DNA from: Themeda triandra
Taxonomy: Eukaryota > Streptophyta > Magnoliopsida > Poales > Poaceae
Direction: 5' to 3'
Length of the DNA stretch: 64,000 nucleotides
Assembly (NCBI GenBank): GCA_018135685.1
Contig: JAENPR010000292.1
Coordinates: 124,001-188,000 of the forward strand
Below the pieces are notes generated by a model. The model was not told the origin of the DNA. It did no database searches and saw nothing but the letters and a program-made list of their open reading frames with translations. This document shows positions 1 through 10,425 of this stretch, in pieces (position 1 is the first letter of the stretch; each line of letters opens with the position of its first letter). A program made the position numbers and the translations under genes.

Positions 1-340
1 TATCAGATAAACAAGGCCTGCCAACAATATGCCAATATCTAGAGGGATCCTCAAGAGGTGCTCCATCAGTGGGATGAAGCTGCAAGCGAAGATCCATAGG
101 TGTGGCAACTAATACCTGAAACGAGCAATTAGATCATGTATGTATTTGGACTGAGAGATAACATCCCTTTGCAGAGTGCAAAAACCTCAATCCCTTAGAA
201 CTTGAAGACCAAATCAGACATTTTTGCTCACTAAATTGCTTCTTCATATACGAAATGTGCTTCGCATCATCTCCCATAATGAGCAAATCATTGACGTCTA
301 GAAAAAGAAGCAACATACGTCCATGAGGTGATTTAATAAA
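1..340 (-). pseudogene. Copia reverse transcriptase fragment
   Basis: The minus-strand reading gives RFIKSPHGRMLLLF, then LDVNDLLIMGDDAKHISY, which matches the copia palm region where YVDD is normal; here the box reads FLDVND and is damaged. Further on, TPMDLRLQLHPTDGAPLEDP and SRYWHIVG match the linker between RT and RNase H. Frame changes separate the two blocks. The fragment is cut by the left edge of the window. It cannot be functional. Confidence 0.72.
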
Positions 341-349
341 GCGGCAGTG

Positions 350-661
350 GCCCTAACAACACTTGTCCTTGGTGCGGAACATGGTGCCCTCACTCTCGGT
401 GGCCGTGGCAGCGGCTTCTTGTTCGTTGGCGATGGCCACAATGACCCTGAGGTGGTAGGATTCGAAGGGCAGGAACTGATCATCGCGCCTCACGGCATCA
501 AGCTTCCTTACGACATCAAGCTTCCCCTACAGGCCGCACTTTGACGCACGGAGGCCCTTGATCTCGCCCACCACATTGTGGAGTTTGGGCGTGCTGTCCC
601 TGCTGTTGTTGGCAAACTCTGAGTCTGCCGCAGTGTCAGCGGCGGTGGAGGAGTCGACCAT
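350..661 (-). pseudogene. gag-like start of the Copia remnant
   Basis: An ATG at 661 opens MVDSSTAADTAADSEF and continues through KLHNVVGEIKGLRASK to a TAG, then resumes in the same frame as KLDAVRRDDQFLPFESYH and a segment ending EGTMFRTKDKC. Its position after the primer site and leader suggests the gag start. No CCHC knuckle is present before the sequence jumps to RT at about 340. I do not recognise the family; capture of a cellular gene segment is an alternative. Confidence 0.4.
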
Positions 662-841
662 CCCTAGCCATTGTCTGTCGGGTGCCCTCTCTTCTCGGTG
701 CGATGCAGACAGGTGACCACCTTGCTGCCTTCTTGGTGCTGTGCAGCCAGCGCAGGCGCACCTCCGTTTTTCTCGGCGTGATGAGTGGTGACTATTGTTG
801 TCAATCGGATGGGGTTGAGCGTGAGATTTTAGCTAGACGGG

Positions 842-979
842 AAGAGTGCCTAGAGCAACTGGTAAAGTCTCCAAGGGGTGGAGCAGCCGGTCCGGGGTTC
901 AAACCCCGGCTCACCTACATTGGCCTCCAGGAAGGCCGCGCCAGTGGCGCTTTCTAAAAAAATTAAAAAAAATAAAAAA
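842..979 (+). mobile_element. tRNA-derived SINE with 12-bp TSD
   Basis: The 138-bp body has a tRNA-like head with a B-box-like stretch (ggggttcaaaccccggc, about 894-910) and ends in an A-rich tail. It is flanked by identical 12-bp copies of tagctagacggg at 830-841 and 980-991, the mark of target-primed insertion. It lies inside the leader of the Copia remnant and so is younger than it. A functional tRNA is excluded, because the cloverleaf is incomplete and the tail is A-rich. Confidence 0.85.
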
Positions 980-1120
980 TAGCTAGACGGGTCGGATGTG
1001 GAGAACAGGTGCTGTCGGCTGCTGAGGTGTTGTTGTCTCTTTGTGACGTCAGCCCATTTGCAGCACGTGAGACGGGCAGTGGCAGAACACACTGAAAAAA
1101 AAAACAGAAATGGGATCCTT

Positions 1121-1133
1121 GGCTGTGATACCA
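1121..1133 (-). other. Primer-binding site of the Copia remnant
   Basis: On the minus strand it reads TGGTATCACAGCC directly after the LTR terminal CA. Plant copia elements typically carry TGGTATCAGAGC, complementary to the 3' end of initiator tRNA-Met. One base differs within that core. Confidence 0.75.
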
Positions 1134-1234
1134 TGTTACTAACCTTAGAAAGAATGGAAGAACGATGCTCTGTCAGTGGAGATAGCTATATATAGATAGA
1201 CCCTCATGGGCCTGTAGTAGATGTACACTTGTCA
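1134..1234 (-). repeat. Short LTR of the Copia remnant
   Basis: The minus-strand sequence runs from TGACAAGTG to GGTTAGTAACA, so it has TG...CA ends and abuts the primer site. A TATA-like tatatata lies at about 1186-1193. At about 101 bp it is short for a copia LTR. The outer boundary is inferred only from the TG dinucleotide, because the partner LTR is outside the window. Confidence 0.55.
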
Positions 1235-1950
1235 ATTCTTTGGTGTAAAATTCAATTGCAGAGGTGTTTGCAGAAATTGTAATACAGGGGTGTCATTTCC
1301 CAATACTCATATATCATGATTCTCTTCTGTATCTTAATTTTTAGAGGAACTAGTGACTGCTAAACTGAATTGTTGCTTGGGGCTATACAGCTGAGCCAAC
1401 CCTGAGTGAGATGTTTTGGGATGTTTACTCTTAGCGCAGTGCTGCTAATTGAGTTGGCCTTAAATTTTAGGATAGGTATAGTATTAATTTCATACAGCAG
1501 TTGCTATGTTTTGATGATTCTTGGTCAATTCATTGCATGATGGTTCACTTCCTTGATCTGACTGTTGTTTGCTTGATAATTTTTGTTTATTCTCTGTTAG
1601 TTCTATTTCACTCATGATATGCAAAACTGCTATCACAAAGTTAAGCTGAGCATGATCCACTTTTGTCCACACATTATTTTACTATCTGGTAACTACATGC
1701 TTAAGGAGCAGTATCTTGGGTTTGCACTGGATACCTTGCCATGGATTGTGTTGTAATATATATAAACAATCACATATCCTTTTTCATTTTCTTTATCGTT
1801 GATATTGTACTTATTACCTATGGTTACCCACAGACTATGAACCTTGAAACTAATGCCAAAGTTGATATCATGCAATACTTGACACTGGTGGTATAATGCA
1901 AACATGCTATGCATACATGTTACTTAAACATCTGTTTTTTCTGCTTACAG

Positions 1951-2217
1951 GGAGAGCCAATTTGCAGTTTCTACAATCGCTATGGCATGTGCAAGTTTGG
2001 TCCAAATTGCAAATTTGATCATCCAATGGGAAGTGCTATGTATGGTCATGCTTCATCACCAACTAGCGAGGCCCCAACTTCTCGGCGCATGCTGGCACAT
2101 GTACCATCGCATCCAGAAGTATCACCTGACAGTGGCTCGGGAAGGTCTAGGAGGATTGGCCATTCTGATTCCCAGCAAATACCCTCTGAAAGGAGCACTG
2201 AGAGAGAGGCGTCCTAA
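1951..2217 (+). CDS. CCCH zinc-finger protein, last coding exon
   Basis: A good 3' splice site (pyrimidine-rich tract, ttacag ending at 1950) opens GEPICSFYNRYGMCKFGPNC, followed by KFDHPMG. This is a C-X8-C-X5-C-X3-H finger of the type that closes plant ZFN-like CCCH proteins, which have several such fingers and bind RNA or DNA. A Ser/Pro-rich tail follows to TAA at 2217. The frame is open and undamaged. Upstream exons are not visible between 1235 and 1950, which reads as intron, so they should lie left of position 1 beyond the Copia remnant. This is the 3' end of a probable host gene; family is fairly sure, exact orthologue not. Confidence 0.75.
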   Translation, partial: GEPICSFYNRYGMCKFGPNCKFDHPMGSAMYGHASSPTSEAPTSRRMLAHVPSHPEVSPDSGSGRSRRIGHSDSQQIPSERSTEREAS

Positions 2218-2948
2218 GCCATCCTCGGTGTCTTGTCCATGCTGCCTCCCATTCTTGACTGGAGTAATTATCTGCAACAACATTTGAGGATCCGAAGCTG
2301 TACAGGTCTTTTGCCTCACCTTTGAGCTTTACATACCGGAGCTTGCTTCAACATGTATTGCATTCAGGCAGGAAAAAGTTCTTGCCTGTTTGGGATGCTC
2401 ATTTGCCCCCATTGAAAACGGGAACAAAGCTACCTTATTTAAACATATGTATGGAACCAACTCACCTCTGGACATTCAAACCCATTCGAGTAATGTGCCC
2501 TGGTCCCGGTGTTGTAGTTATAGAGCTGTGTTTCGATGGACAAAGCTTTTGCGAAACTGACTCGGGATGCGCAAGCATAACCTCTTTTGTTAATTATTAT
2601 CTCGTTTTTTTCTTAGCATTTCTCTTTTCATAAGGGCAGCCCCGCACTATGAAAGTGTGCGTGTTGAAGATTGGGAAATAATAGGTTGCCATCATATGCT
2701 CTGTATTACCCACCATATTTAAACTCGGTTACTTGAGTCATTTTATCTTGGTTCTGGCTTGGTCATGTTCGCTTGAACTTATTAGCCTAGCTTATCAGTA
2801 ATGGTACAATATTTTTTTTTTCTTACAACAATCAGCGTACAATTCTTTTCAGTCGGCTTATCTGCAATTAAAATAAAGATGACATGATGCTAATGATAAA
2901 GTGATGGTAGAGTTTTGATTCTGGACCGGTGGGTGCCTTCGCTGTGCT
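2218..2948 (+). other. Probable 3' UTR and flank of the CCCH gene
   Basis: No convincing reading frame is seen. The segment just after the stop codon is of mixed composition and becomes T-rich from about 2580, as expected of a plant 3' UTR. An AATAAA-type string (aaataaag) occurs near 2872, but the cleavage site cannot be set. Confidence 0.35.
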
Positions 2949-3190
2949 GCTTCCTGCAATCTAGTTTCCCCAGCGCTTCTTTTTATAATTTTATCCATCA
3001 ATGGCAGATGGTTCCTGTTGCTCACTTCATTGACCTGCCATCCAGCCACTGGAATGAGTAAAGATGGCTGCTTCCTGCAATCTAGCTGCACCAGCGCTTC
3101 TTTTTATAATTTTATCCGCCAACGGCAGATGGTTTCTGTTGCTCACTTCATTGCCCTGTCATCCAGCCACTGGAATGAGTAGCCACTGGA
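2949..3190. repeat. 121-bp tandem duplication
   Basis: Two copies, about 2949-3069 and 3070-3190, both start gcttcctgcaatctag and both contain cagcgcttctttttataatt. They differ at a handful of positions. At the end of copy two the 16-bp piece agccactggaatgagt is itself doubled. No coding content is seen. Confidence 0.85.
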
Positions 3191-3668
3191 ATGAGTAAAG
3201 ATGTCAATGCGTGTACAAGGTAGCCGAAGTCTAAACAGCCTAGTTGTCTCATGCTTCACGAAGGAAGAAAAAACCTGAGCTCATATTGGAATTTTGTTTT
3301 CCTATGAAATGATAAGCTTGCAACAGTGTCTCATAGGAAAGGAATCAAAGGCCAAACGCTATGCTCAATAAACCTTCCTCCGTTTTTGTTTCCTCTACTT
3401 TTTCTATGAAAATATTCGATTCCAAGTAGTACTAATGTGAGTGTAGCATGGACTAAAACAGGGTAAATTTGTTAAAGAAGGTATAGCTCCAATGTTGACA
3501 TTTACTGGTGAATACTACCCAATGATAGAATTTGCTACTCGATATTTTTTAATTATGGTAATTAGCTTGTGGACAACCTAGTTATTATAATAATAACAAT
3601 TTTGGGCCATGACGCCAAAGGAGGTTGAATCATATGAACTAGAACAACACACATCCAACAATGATATA

Positions 3669-4804
3669 GGGCCTGTTTGGCATGGCTCCAACTCCAGTCA
3701 AAGCAGCTCCACTCCAGAAATCCATGTGGAGCTGACTCTGAGAGGAGTTGGAGCTGTGTTTTAGGGGTGTTTGGCTAGAATAGTACTATTAGCTCTAGAG
3801 TTGTGTTCTGTTGGTGTGGTTTGCCCACTTTGCCCTCTACGCGGGACCTACATGTCATCCTTTCTTCCTGATTGTTGCAGAGGAACATGGCCAATGCTCG
3901 ATCGGATCGAGAAATAGGAGCAGAGGAGGCACCTGCCCTGAGCTCGATCGGATCTGGAGAAGAGGCGGCGGACGAAGGAGCTGCAGCTGCGGTGACCGTA
4001 CCGAAGAACGAGATACACGGTGGCCTGCAACCGCGTATGACTTTGGCTCGAAAGCGGGGTCCGCCAGGCCGGAGCCGCCCAGCCGAGCGCTGCCCGCCTC
4101 GCCGCGTCAGGCTGCTCCTCGCCAGACTTTAGCCGCGCCACGTCGGGGCACTGCTCGCCGGACGCGCGCCTCTCAACACCTCCTCGGCACCCGGCGCAGG
4201 TGGAGGTCACGGCACCTCCCTGGCACCCGGCGCAGGGAGAGCAGGGGAAGGGTGACCGCGGGGCGCCGCCGCCCGACGAGGTTAAGAGCAGCTCTATCCC
4301 GAAGAGGCCATGGCGGCTGAGGCAGCCAGCACCGGATCCGTGTGGGTTTGTTAGGGTTAGAGGAGGGGAGGAGCAGTGAAGGGAGAACGCGGTGGCGGCG
4401 GTGCCCAGCGAGGTCGGCGTGTCAGGAAGGGGTCGGCGGCGAGCAGCAGAGGAGGGGTGGCGGCGAATAGCAGAGGAGGGGCGGCGGGGAACGGCGTCGC
4501 GGCCGCGACTCGCGCGAGTCGTGCGTCGACCTCGGGGAAGGGGGCGAACAGAAGAAGGAAGGGAAAGAAAAGAAAGAAAACGGTTGGAGTGTGTAACCAG
4601 TGGCAATTGCGGGTAATTTCATCCCAACTCCACGTCTTTGTTTATTTTGGCTAGTTCTGGAGTAGGAGAAGAGGTACTCCGAAAATTTGTACTAGGGCTC
4701 CAAAAACTCCATGGAGTTGGGCTGCTCCAATATTTTCTGGAGTTGAGGTGTTTGGCTAGTTCCACCAGCTCGAGTTCTGCTCCAGAGCCATGCCAAACAG
4801 GCCC
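3669..4804. mobile_element. Non-autonomous TIR DNA transposon
   Basis: The left end GGGCCTGTTTGGCATGGCTC is repeated in inverted form at the right end, a perfect 20-bp terminal inverted repeat, with looser similarity beyond. ATA flanks both ends (3666-3668, 4805-4807), a 3-bp target duplication. A GGGCCTGTTTGG start and a 3-bp duplication point to the PIF/Harbinger (Tourist-like) group, although the usual duplication there is TAA/TTA. The 1.1-kb interior is GC-rich between about 3880 and 4560, has short open frames on both strands, and shows no recognisable transposase. Captured host sequence is possible. Confidence 0.7.
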
Positions 4805-5075
4805 ATAGTGTCCGACTACATGATGCATCCATAAATACTACAACGTCCGACTCCAACATGCATTGGGATAGATGACGCGATTCTTAAACAAATCTCTAAG
4901 CCACAAGTTGTGTAGGTGACTACATCATGAGCTGCAATTTCGGTTGCAACGTACGTACACTATATTATTATGAAACTATGAGCCTTGACCTTTCTCTAAT
5001 AACAAATATTAGCTATAGATATTTTCATGTGTCCTTAAATGAAATCGTAAAACTTGATATTTAACTCTACGGTTA

Positions 5076-5167
5076 CATGGATATCGTGGAAACTACAGTA
5101 GTGTTGGAGTAGTGTTGATGTATGGATATCGTGGAAACTACAGTACTGTTGGAGTAGTGTTGATGTA
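5076..5167. repeat. 46-bp tandem duplication
   Basis: The unit atggatatcgtggaaactac plus the following 26 bases occurs at 5076 and again at 5122 with one visible change. It lies in the otherwise featureless 4808-5299 stretch between the TIR element and the first Helitron end, in which I see no gene. Confidence 0.75.
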
Positions 5168-5299
5168 GTAGCTCCACACAAGCTCTTAGTTTAACTCCTA
5201 TTTAATATTGAGCTGTGTGGATGCACTCTGAAAGGAATGCAAAAACAATAATTATCATAAAGATTACCTTAACCATCTTATAAAAATGGTGCCAATCTA

Positions 5300-6576
5300 T
5301 CTATACTATAATTGAATTCTTCCAAAAGAGTGGGAAGCCTGGATCTTACCCCTAGCCCCACAGTCAGGCTTCCCACCCTCCTCCTCTCTCACCCTGCCTC
5401 CTACTCGACCCACGTTCTCGCGACACTTCCTCCAATCACGCAACAAATCTAGCGATACTTACTGATCCGCGACAAATCACGCAACAAATCAATCGCCCTC
5501 CCGTCCCTAGGTCGCGCCGCCGACGCCCACCGGCGGTCCTTACTGATCCGCGACGACGGCAGCCAACGCCCTGCGTGGAAACGGAGGCGCGTCCCTGGGT
5601 CACGACAAGGACATCTGACCAAGGACGCCGGCTACGCGAGATAAACGCCATTGCGTCTCCCTGCAGGGTCGCGACGACGGCGCCCAACCACGAGGGCGGC
5701 TCCGCGAGGCCGGCCCACGTCCAGCGCACACGTTCAACCGCCGGTGATCGCCCCGACCTCCACGGAAGGCGCGCTGCCAGGATCACCGGCGATATCACCA
5801 GCTTCAGGATCCCTTGTTCATCGACGTGAAGATCCGTTATGGATCCATGCAGGGAGCTAGGCACTACTGCACAAGATCCGTTTTGAGCAGCACGATCCCC
5901 CGGCCCTGTGCGTGCCTCGATTGTGACCTTGGTGGCAGCGAAGCGTGTCCCTTTGGCATGCTTGCGGTGGATCCGTAAAGGATGGTGTGGCCTCCCGACA
6001 TGCATGAACTGGGGCCTCGGCATTGGATTTGTCATGACGAAGGTTCTTCCTCGAGCTCACAAGCAGGTATGTCAGAGCTTTTTGTATTGAAGAAGGATCA
6101 GGCTCGTGATTTTTTAAGCTTTCTGTTTATCCTGCTGTTGATAATACTGATGGGTAAAATAGATTTTTCAGAGATCTGAATTCCCAATGAAATTGCTGAC
6201 CGTGATGCAAAGAACGTGCAGCCAGAAGATTAGGATGATGGGGAGCAAGCAATGTTTGCGTATCAAAAGCAATGTTTGTTTTCAGATTCATCTCGAATTT
6301 TTTTGGCCATGTAGATTTTCCTCCCAGTGACCTTTTGTCAGGTAATAAAATTGTTATGAAAGGGCTGCCGGGCAACAACAATTTACCACATATGTGTCAC
6401 TCTTGGTTTCATTATTTAATTTCTGAAAAGCTTCGAAATTTCAGGTTCATCATCAACGAACTGTAAGATTTCCTTATTTAGTTCATAGATGATTATACAA
6501 TGTTCTTACTGTCTTCTCATGGTGTGTTGGCTATGTATATTTGTATGGCATCTGTGTGAAATCTCTGAATAATAAA
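5300..6576 (+). mobile_element. Helitron 5' end and partial body (outer copy)
   Basis: Position 5300 starts TCTATACTATAATTGAATTC after an A, and at about 5326-5340 reads aaaagagtgggaagcc. The same block recurs at 6577. Helitrons begin with TC and insert between A and T, so this fits a 5' terminus. No CTRR 3' end with hairpin is seen before 6577, so this copy is either truncated, interrupted by the second Helitron, or an alternative 5' end of one composite. The body is GC-rich from about 5340 to 5990 and then AT-rich, with no recognisable gene. Confidence 0.5.
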
Positions 6577-8216
6577 TCTATACTATAATGCAATTCTTCT
6601 AAAAGAGTGGGAAGCCTCAATCTCACCCTCCCGACCCCACAAGTCAGAGTCAAAACTCACCTCTACACCCCGGCACTCTCCACCTCCAGCCCAGTCTCGG
6701 TCGCGGGTCGAATCCACGACATGGCAATACTTTTTTTTTTTTTTTTTTCTTTTTCAATCCTTTCGTGCAGGGTGAGAGAGGCCAGAGGGCGGCGGCTCCA
6801 ATGCTCACTCGCGACTAGGGTTTCCCGCCGCCGTCCCGTGGATCTCGCGTGGTGGGCGGCCGGCAGGAGGGAGTCCGTGGCCGCTGTGCTGCAGGACGCT
6901 GCTGGGTGGCGCCCCTAGAAGCGCCGTCGCGGGCACAGCAACAGGGACGAGGATGACCCCACTGGTTGCTCTCGTCGTCCGCCGCCGCCCAGGTCCGCTA
7001 GGCCGAGCCCTTCGCTGGCAACGCGCCGATGCAGGACTGGGTGCCAGACTCGCCGAGGACGACGCCGACGGGCTGTAGATTCACCGAGGACAACGTCGAC
7101 GGGCTGCCTACGGCCTCGACGCGGCATCCTCCCGAGTTCCGACCACATCACGAGCCTACAACGCGACGGACAAGGGTGCTGGCGGCAACCACAACCGGCC
7201 GAGGAGCCCTGCTGGTCACACACGATGCTACCGCGTCGCTCCGGCCCATTGCTGCGGGCTGCGCCGGGCCATCACCGCTCGTCGAGATGTAGCAGTCATC
7301 ACGGATATCTCCAGGTGTTTTTTTTTTCCATTCTTATTTCAACAACGTTAGATGGATCGGACACCTGATGGCTGCTGCATGGTTCAACGATCCAAGGTCC
7401 CTAATGGCAAAGAGTACAAGCGTAACTATGTAGCTATTACAAGATCGTTGCCTTTGAAATTCTGTTTCTTTTTTTTTACTATCGTTTATGATGATGGTAG
7501 GAAGTTCTCAAGCCAAGGAACGATCTTTCCAAACACAGGTTATTGCCCGCGTAATCGATGACCTGACAATATGGGAAATTGTTTCATACGCAAGAAGGTT
7601 GAAGACACTGATAGCATTCGAGCTTGGCTTTCTATCTACGAAGCTGTAGAAGTTCCTCACTGTAATGCCGGCAGCTTACAGTACAGGTATAGCTTACATT
7701 TCTTTTACCCCCTTCCATGATTTTAATATAATCCGGGTGGGGATCCCCCCCCCCCCCCCACCCCCACAAATCTTTCTCAAAAAAAAAAAAAAATCAAATC
7801 TCAAGCCAAGTTATATAGTCTATTATGTGATTGCAATTTGGTTAAATAAAACTGTATATATGCAGATATACTCAAGTTCTGACGCCAAATTATATAGTCT
7901 ATGGACTGCAGTTTGTTCTTGTTTGGATATGAACGGGAGATGCGGCAGAGAGCTTGCTAGGTGATGTCAAAAGAAAATGACAAGCCTAAGGTAACATATA
8001 TGGGGGCTGATTGCCATTTGAGTATTCATAGAACCTGATTTTTTTTATCAAGGGAGAACAGTCACAGGCCACAACATGTGCTATGTTCATATAGACTAGA
8101 TTATTGTTTTGATTTAACAGTTCTTTTAGAAGCATATTATATCTACAAATGTCAGGAAACTATAGAAAACGAAGCTGAAGATTCACATCCATGCTAATAG
8201 TTGTCAATTGACATAG

Positions 8217-8371
8217 GTCGATCAACCTGAAAGTGTACCTATAGTTGTTGAAAGGCCATGAAGGTGAAGCAACTTCGGTTGAATGGTGCGATCTACAAAC
8301 GTTTCCCACAAGATGGCAGATCGACATGGCATAATGAACCTGCATCATCAAGCTCGAAGACCAGTGAATTT
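8217..8371 (+). pseudogene. WD40-repeat-like gene fragment in the Helitron
   Basis: The plus strand reads VDQPESVPIVVE and then, after a +1 frame change, GHEGEATSVEWCD. The GHxGxxTSVxWC pattern is the start of a WD40 blade and the whole resembles CDT2/DTL-type WD40 proteins. The match is short and the frame is broken, so the parent gene is a guess. Its place inside the Helitron suggests a captured host fragment that is not functional. Confidence 0.4.
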
Positions 8372-10046
8372 TCTTGTTGATATATGATAAACAAACATGC
8401 TTCCTGTGTCAAAGGTTTTCATTGACCATCACACTATGTGACTTAACAAAGATGTTGTGGTGCTACTGATTCAGTCATGCTGGTAACCCTGACAAGGTTT
8501 GCAATCAGTCATCTTGGTCTGAAGACCACGATCCGTTGGTATCCATGGTACTCAACTGGACAGGTACTGAACTTGCCATTGTTGTTTAAGCAATCTTCTT
8601 GTTGTTACTGTAATGTCTGTGAGTTTGAGATGCATCTTGGGCATGCACAGGTAGGAGGATGGTTACGGAGAGTGCATTGGATTGATGCTAAGTTTTCTGC
8701 CAATCTGAAATTCATGACCATGTTGGGATTGTACGAGGACAGCGGATAAAGTCTGAATCAAAAAGGTGCACATGAAACAAGCTAATATGATGTACTGAGT
8801 TTTGGTACGGAGGTGAATCACAAACTTAAGCATGCTAATAACCTTACATTTGGTGTGAAATTTAGAAGAGAGCTTGTGAACTCTCCTGCAAATGTCCTTA
8901 CCACTGCTTGGCAGAACATTCATATTATTGTCAGTGTACTTACTGCAGTCATCCTTTTGTCAAATATTGTTTCTACATACAGACATTAGTGTATCTCTAC
9001 TATTGTTATCCTCTGTTGGCTTGGCAACAAAAGGAGAAATGGCCAATCTATGTGAGACTGAATTTATGTTTCTTTCTTCTGTTGACTTATATTTTAGTTT
9101 TATGATTTATTTTGTATTATGATTTTATTTTTGACGAGTCAGTGCAAACGAAAATCTCCAATGCATGTTTCAGTTAGGCAGAATGTTACTTAGGCGGTTA
9201 AACTATAGCATTTTAAGTTTCCAGTAAATTTGTTATTGGTTGCATTAAGTCTCATTATTTATTTGCAGGTTATTAATTTCTAATTTCTAAATAATAGTAT
9301 TTTTTATTCAATTTATTTCTTCATCAGGCCACCAGGAAATGTACTAAACAACTTTTGCTTCTTATGATGTCTAGGTATATAAAAGGGACAATGAATCAAC
9401 TTTGCCTGGTTGTTTGAGAAGATGTTGGAAACATGTTTGGCCGCTGATGAGTTGGCCTTTGACAGCCCTCAGATTCTCTACTTTTGGTTCGTTTCTTGGA
9501 TTTAGGAATCATGCAATTATTTTGCAGTAATAGTGTATAATATCTAGCTGAAATGCCCCATTGAATATTGCAACATTCTACAGGGAGGGTTTTGAGCCTG
9601 GACTAGGGGCAGTTGCAACTGGATTTCGGGCCCTTAATGCCGTTCATTTTTACCCCTTTCTCAAGGTTTAGGACTGAATTCTAATTACTATCTACTATTT
9701 CATATGGTTCACAGTTCGTGGTATATGTTATTATGTACTCAGTGTCAGTGAGTGTTGATGGTGTAATGATGGCTTGGAAGATTGAATACTATGTAAAATA
9801 TACTATGTAATGTAACCTGGACAAGTAGGAACCTTTGCCACTGGTCTTGCTACACTATGATTTTTATAGGAATCTTTGTCTATGAAGATTTGGATCACAT
9901 GATGCACAATTTTTGAAGGAACAAGGCATGCGAGATTTGCAATTTAATTTCCTTTTATTTTTTGCAATAGCTTTCTTGTTCGTTGTTCCATTCGTCCTGT
10001 CGTCACTATTCATTTGCAAAACAAAATAATGTTTATTTTTTTAACC

Positions 10047-10073
10047 GTAGCGTTAGCATGGGCACGCTACTAG
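10047..10073 (+). other. Helitron 3' terminal hairpin and CTAG end
   Basis: GTAGCG (10047-10052) pairs with CGCTAC (10065-10070) across a 12-base loop, and the element ends CTAG. The terminal C is shared by stem and end motif, closer than the usual spacing of about ten bases, so the stem could alternatively be shorter and start further in. Confidence 0.6.
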
Positions 10074-10425
10074 TAAAACAAACGCGCTCTTTTGATTTGC
10101 TCTGGCTCTTCTCGTCCCTCTCCCAACAGCCATATATGATCTATCCGCCATCGCATTCCGACGGCCGACCGTTACATAATAATGCAATTGCATACTGTAC
10201 GTGCCAAGCTACTGTAGAATTAATGGCCAACGCTGGCGCGCCAACCATCCATCCGTCGGCATCCCGATCTACACGGTACACGGAAGCGAGCAGATCTTCT
10301 CTAATGAAGCTGCTGCGCTGGCTGAATCGATGTGCAGCCGCAGTACACACGCGCACGGTGCCCGGCCCCATCTACCAGTCAAAGTAGTGTCTTTCTTGTC
10401 TGTGAATAATAACAACAGAACGAAA

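Larger units (their letters stand above)
1..1234 (-). mobile_element. Internally deleted Ty1-copia remnant
   Basis: Read on the minus strand, the order is a short LTR (1134-1234), an adjoining primer-binding site (1121-1133), a leader, a gag-like start (350-661) and then directly a late reverse-transcriptase region (1-340). Protease, integrase and early RT are missing, so roughly the middle of the element has been deleted. The other LTR lies left of the window. A SINE sits in the leader. The element appears to lie upstream of, possibly in an intron of, the CCCH gene that ends at 2217. Family assignment rests on the RT motifs and the Met-type primer site. Confidence 0.7.
6577..10073 (+). mobile_element. 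Non-autonomous Helitron
   Basis: The 5' end TCTATACTATAATGCAATTC follows an A at 6576. The 3' end is CTAG at 10070-10073 followed by T at 10074, with a hairpin just before it. There are no inverted repeats and no target duplication, as expected for rolling-circle elements that insert between A and T. The 3.5-kb body holds no Rep/helicase frame. It contains a GC-rich first part (6770-7290), a C14 run near 7747-7760, a WD40-like coding scrap at 8217-8371 and other exon-like pieces such as KKVEDTDSIRAWLSIYEA near 7590-7690. Confidence 0.65.

Noticed and set aside
884..920. tRNA gene
   Set aside because: The B box and pairing look tRNA-like, but the unit has an A-rich tail and target duplications, so it is a SINE.
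5436..6035. 199-codon minus-strand frame in the first Helitron segment
   Set aside because: Arg/Gly-rich, no recognisable domain, no supporting splice or start context.
7747..7760. C14 run followed by an A-rich run as a functional signal
   Set aside because: Simple homopolymers inside the Helitron, best explained by slippage or sequencing limits.
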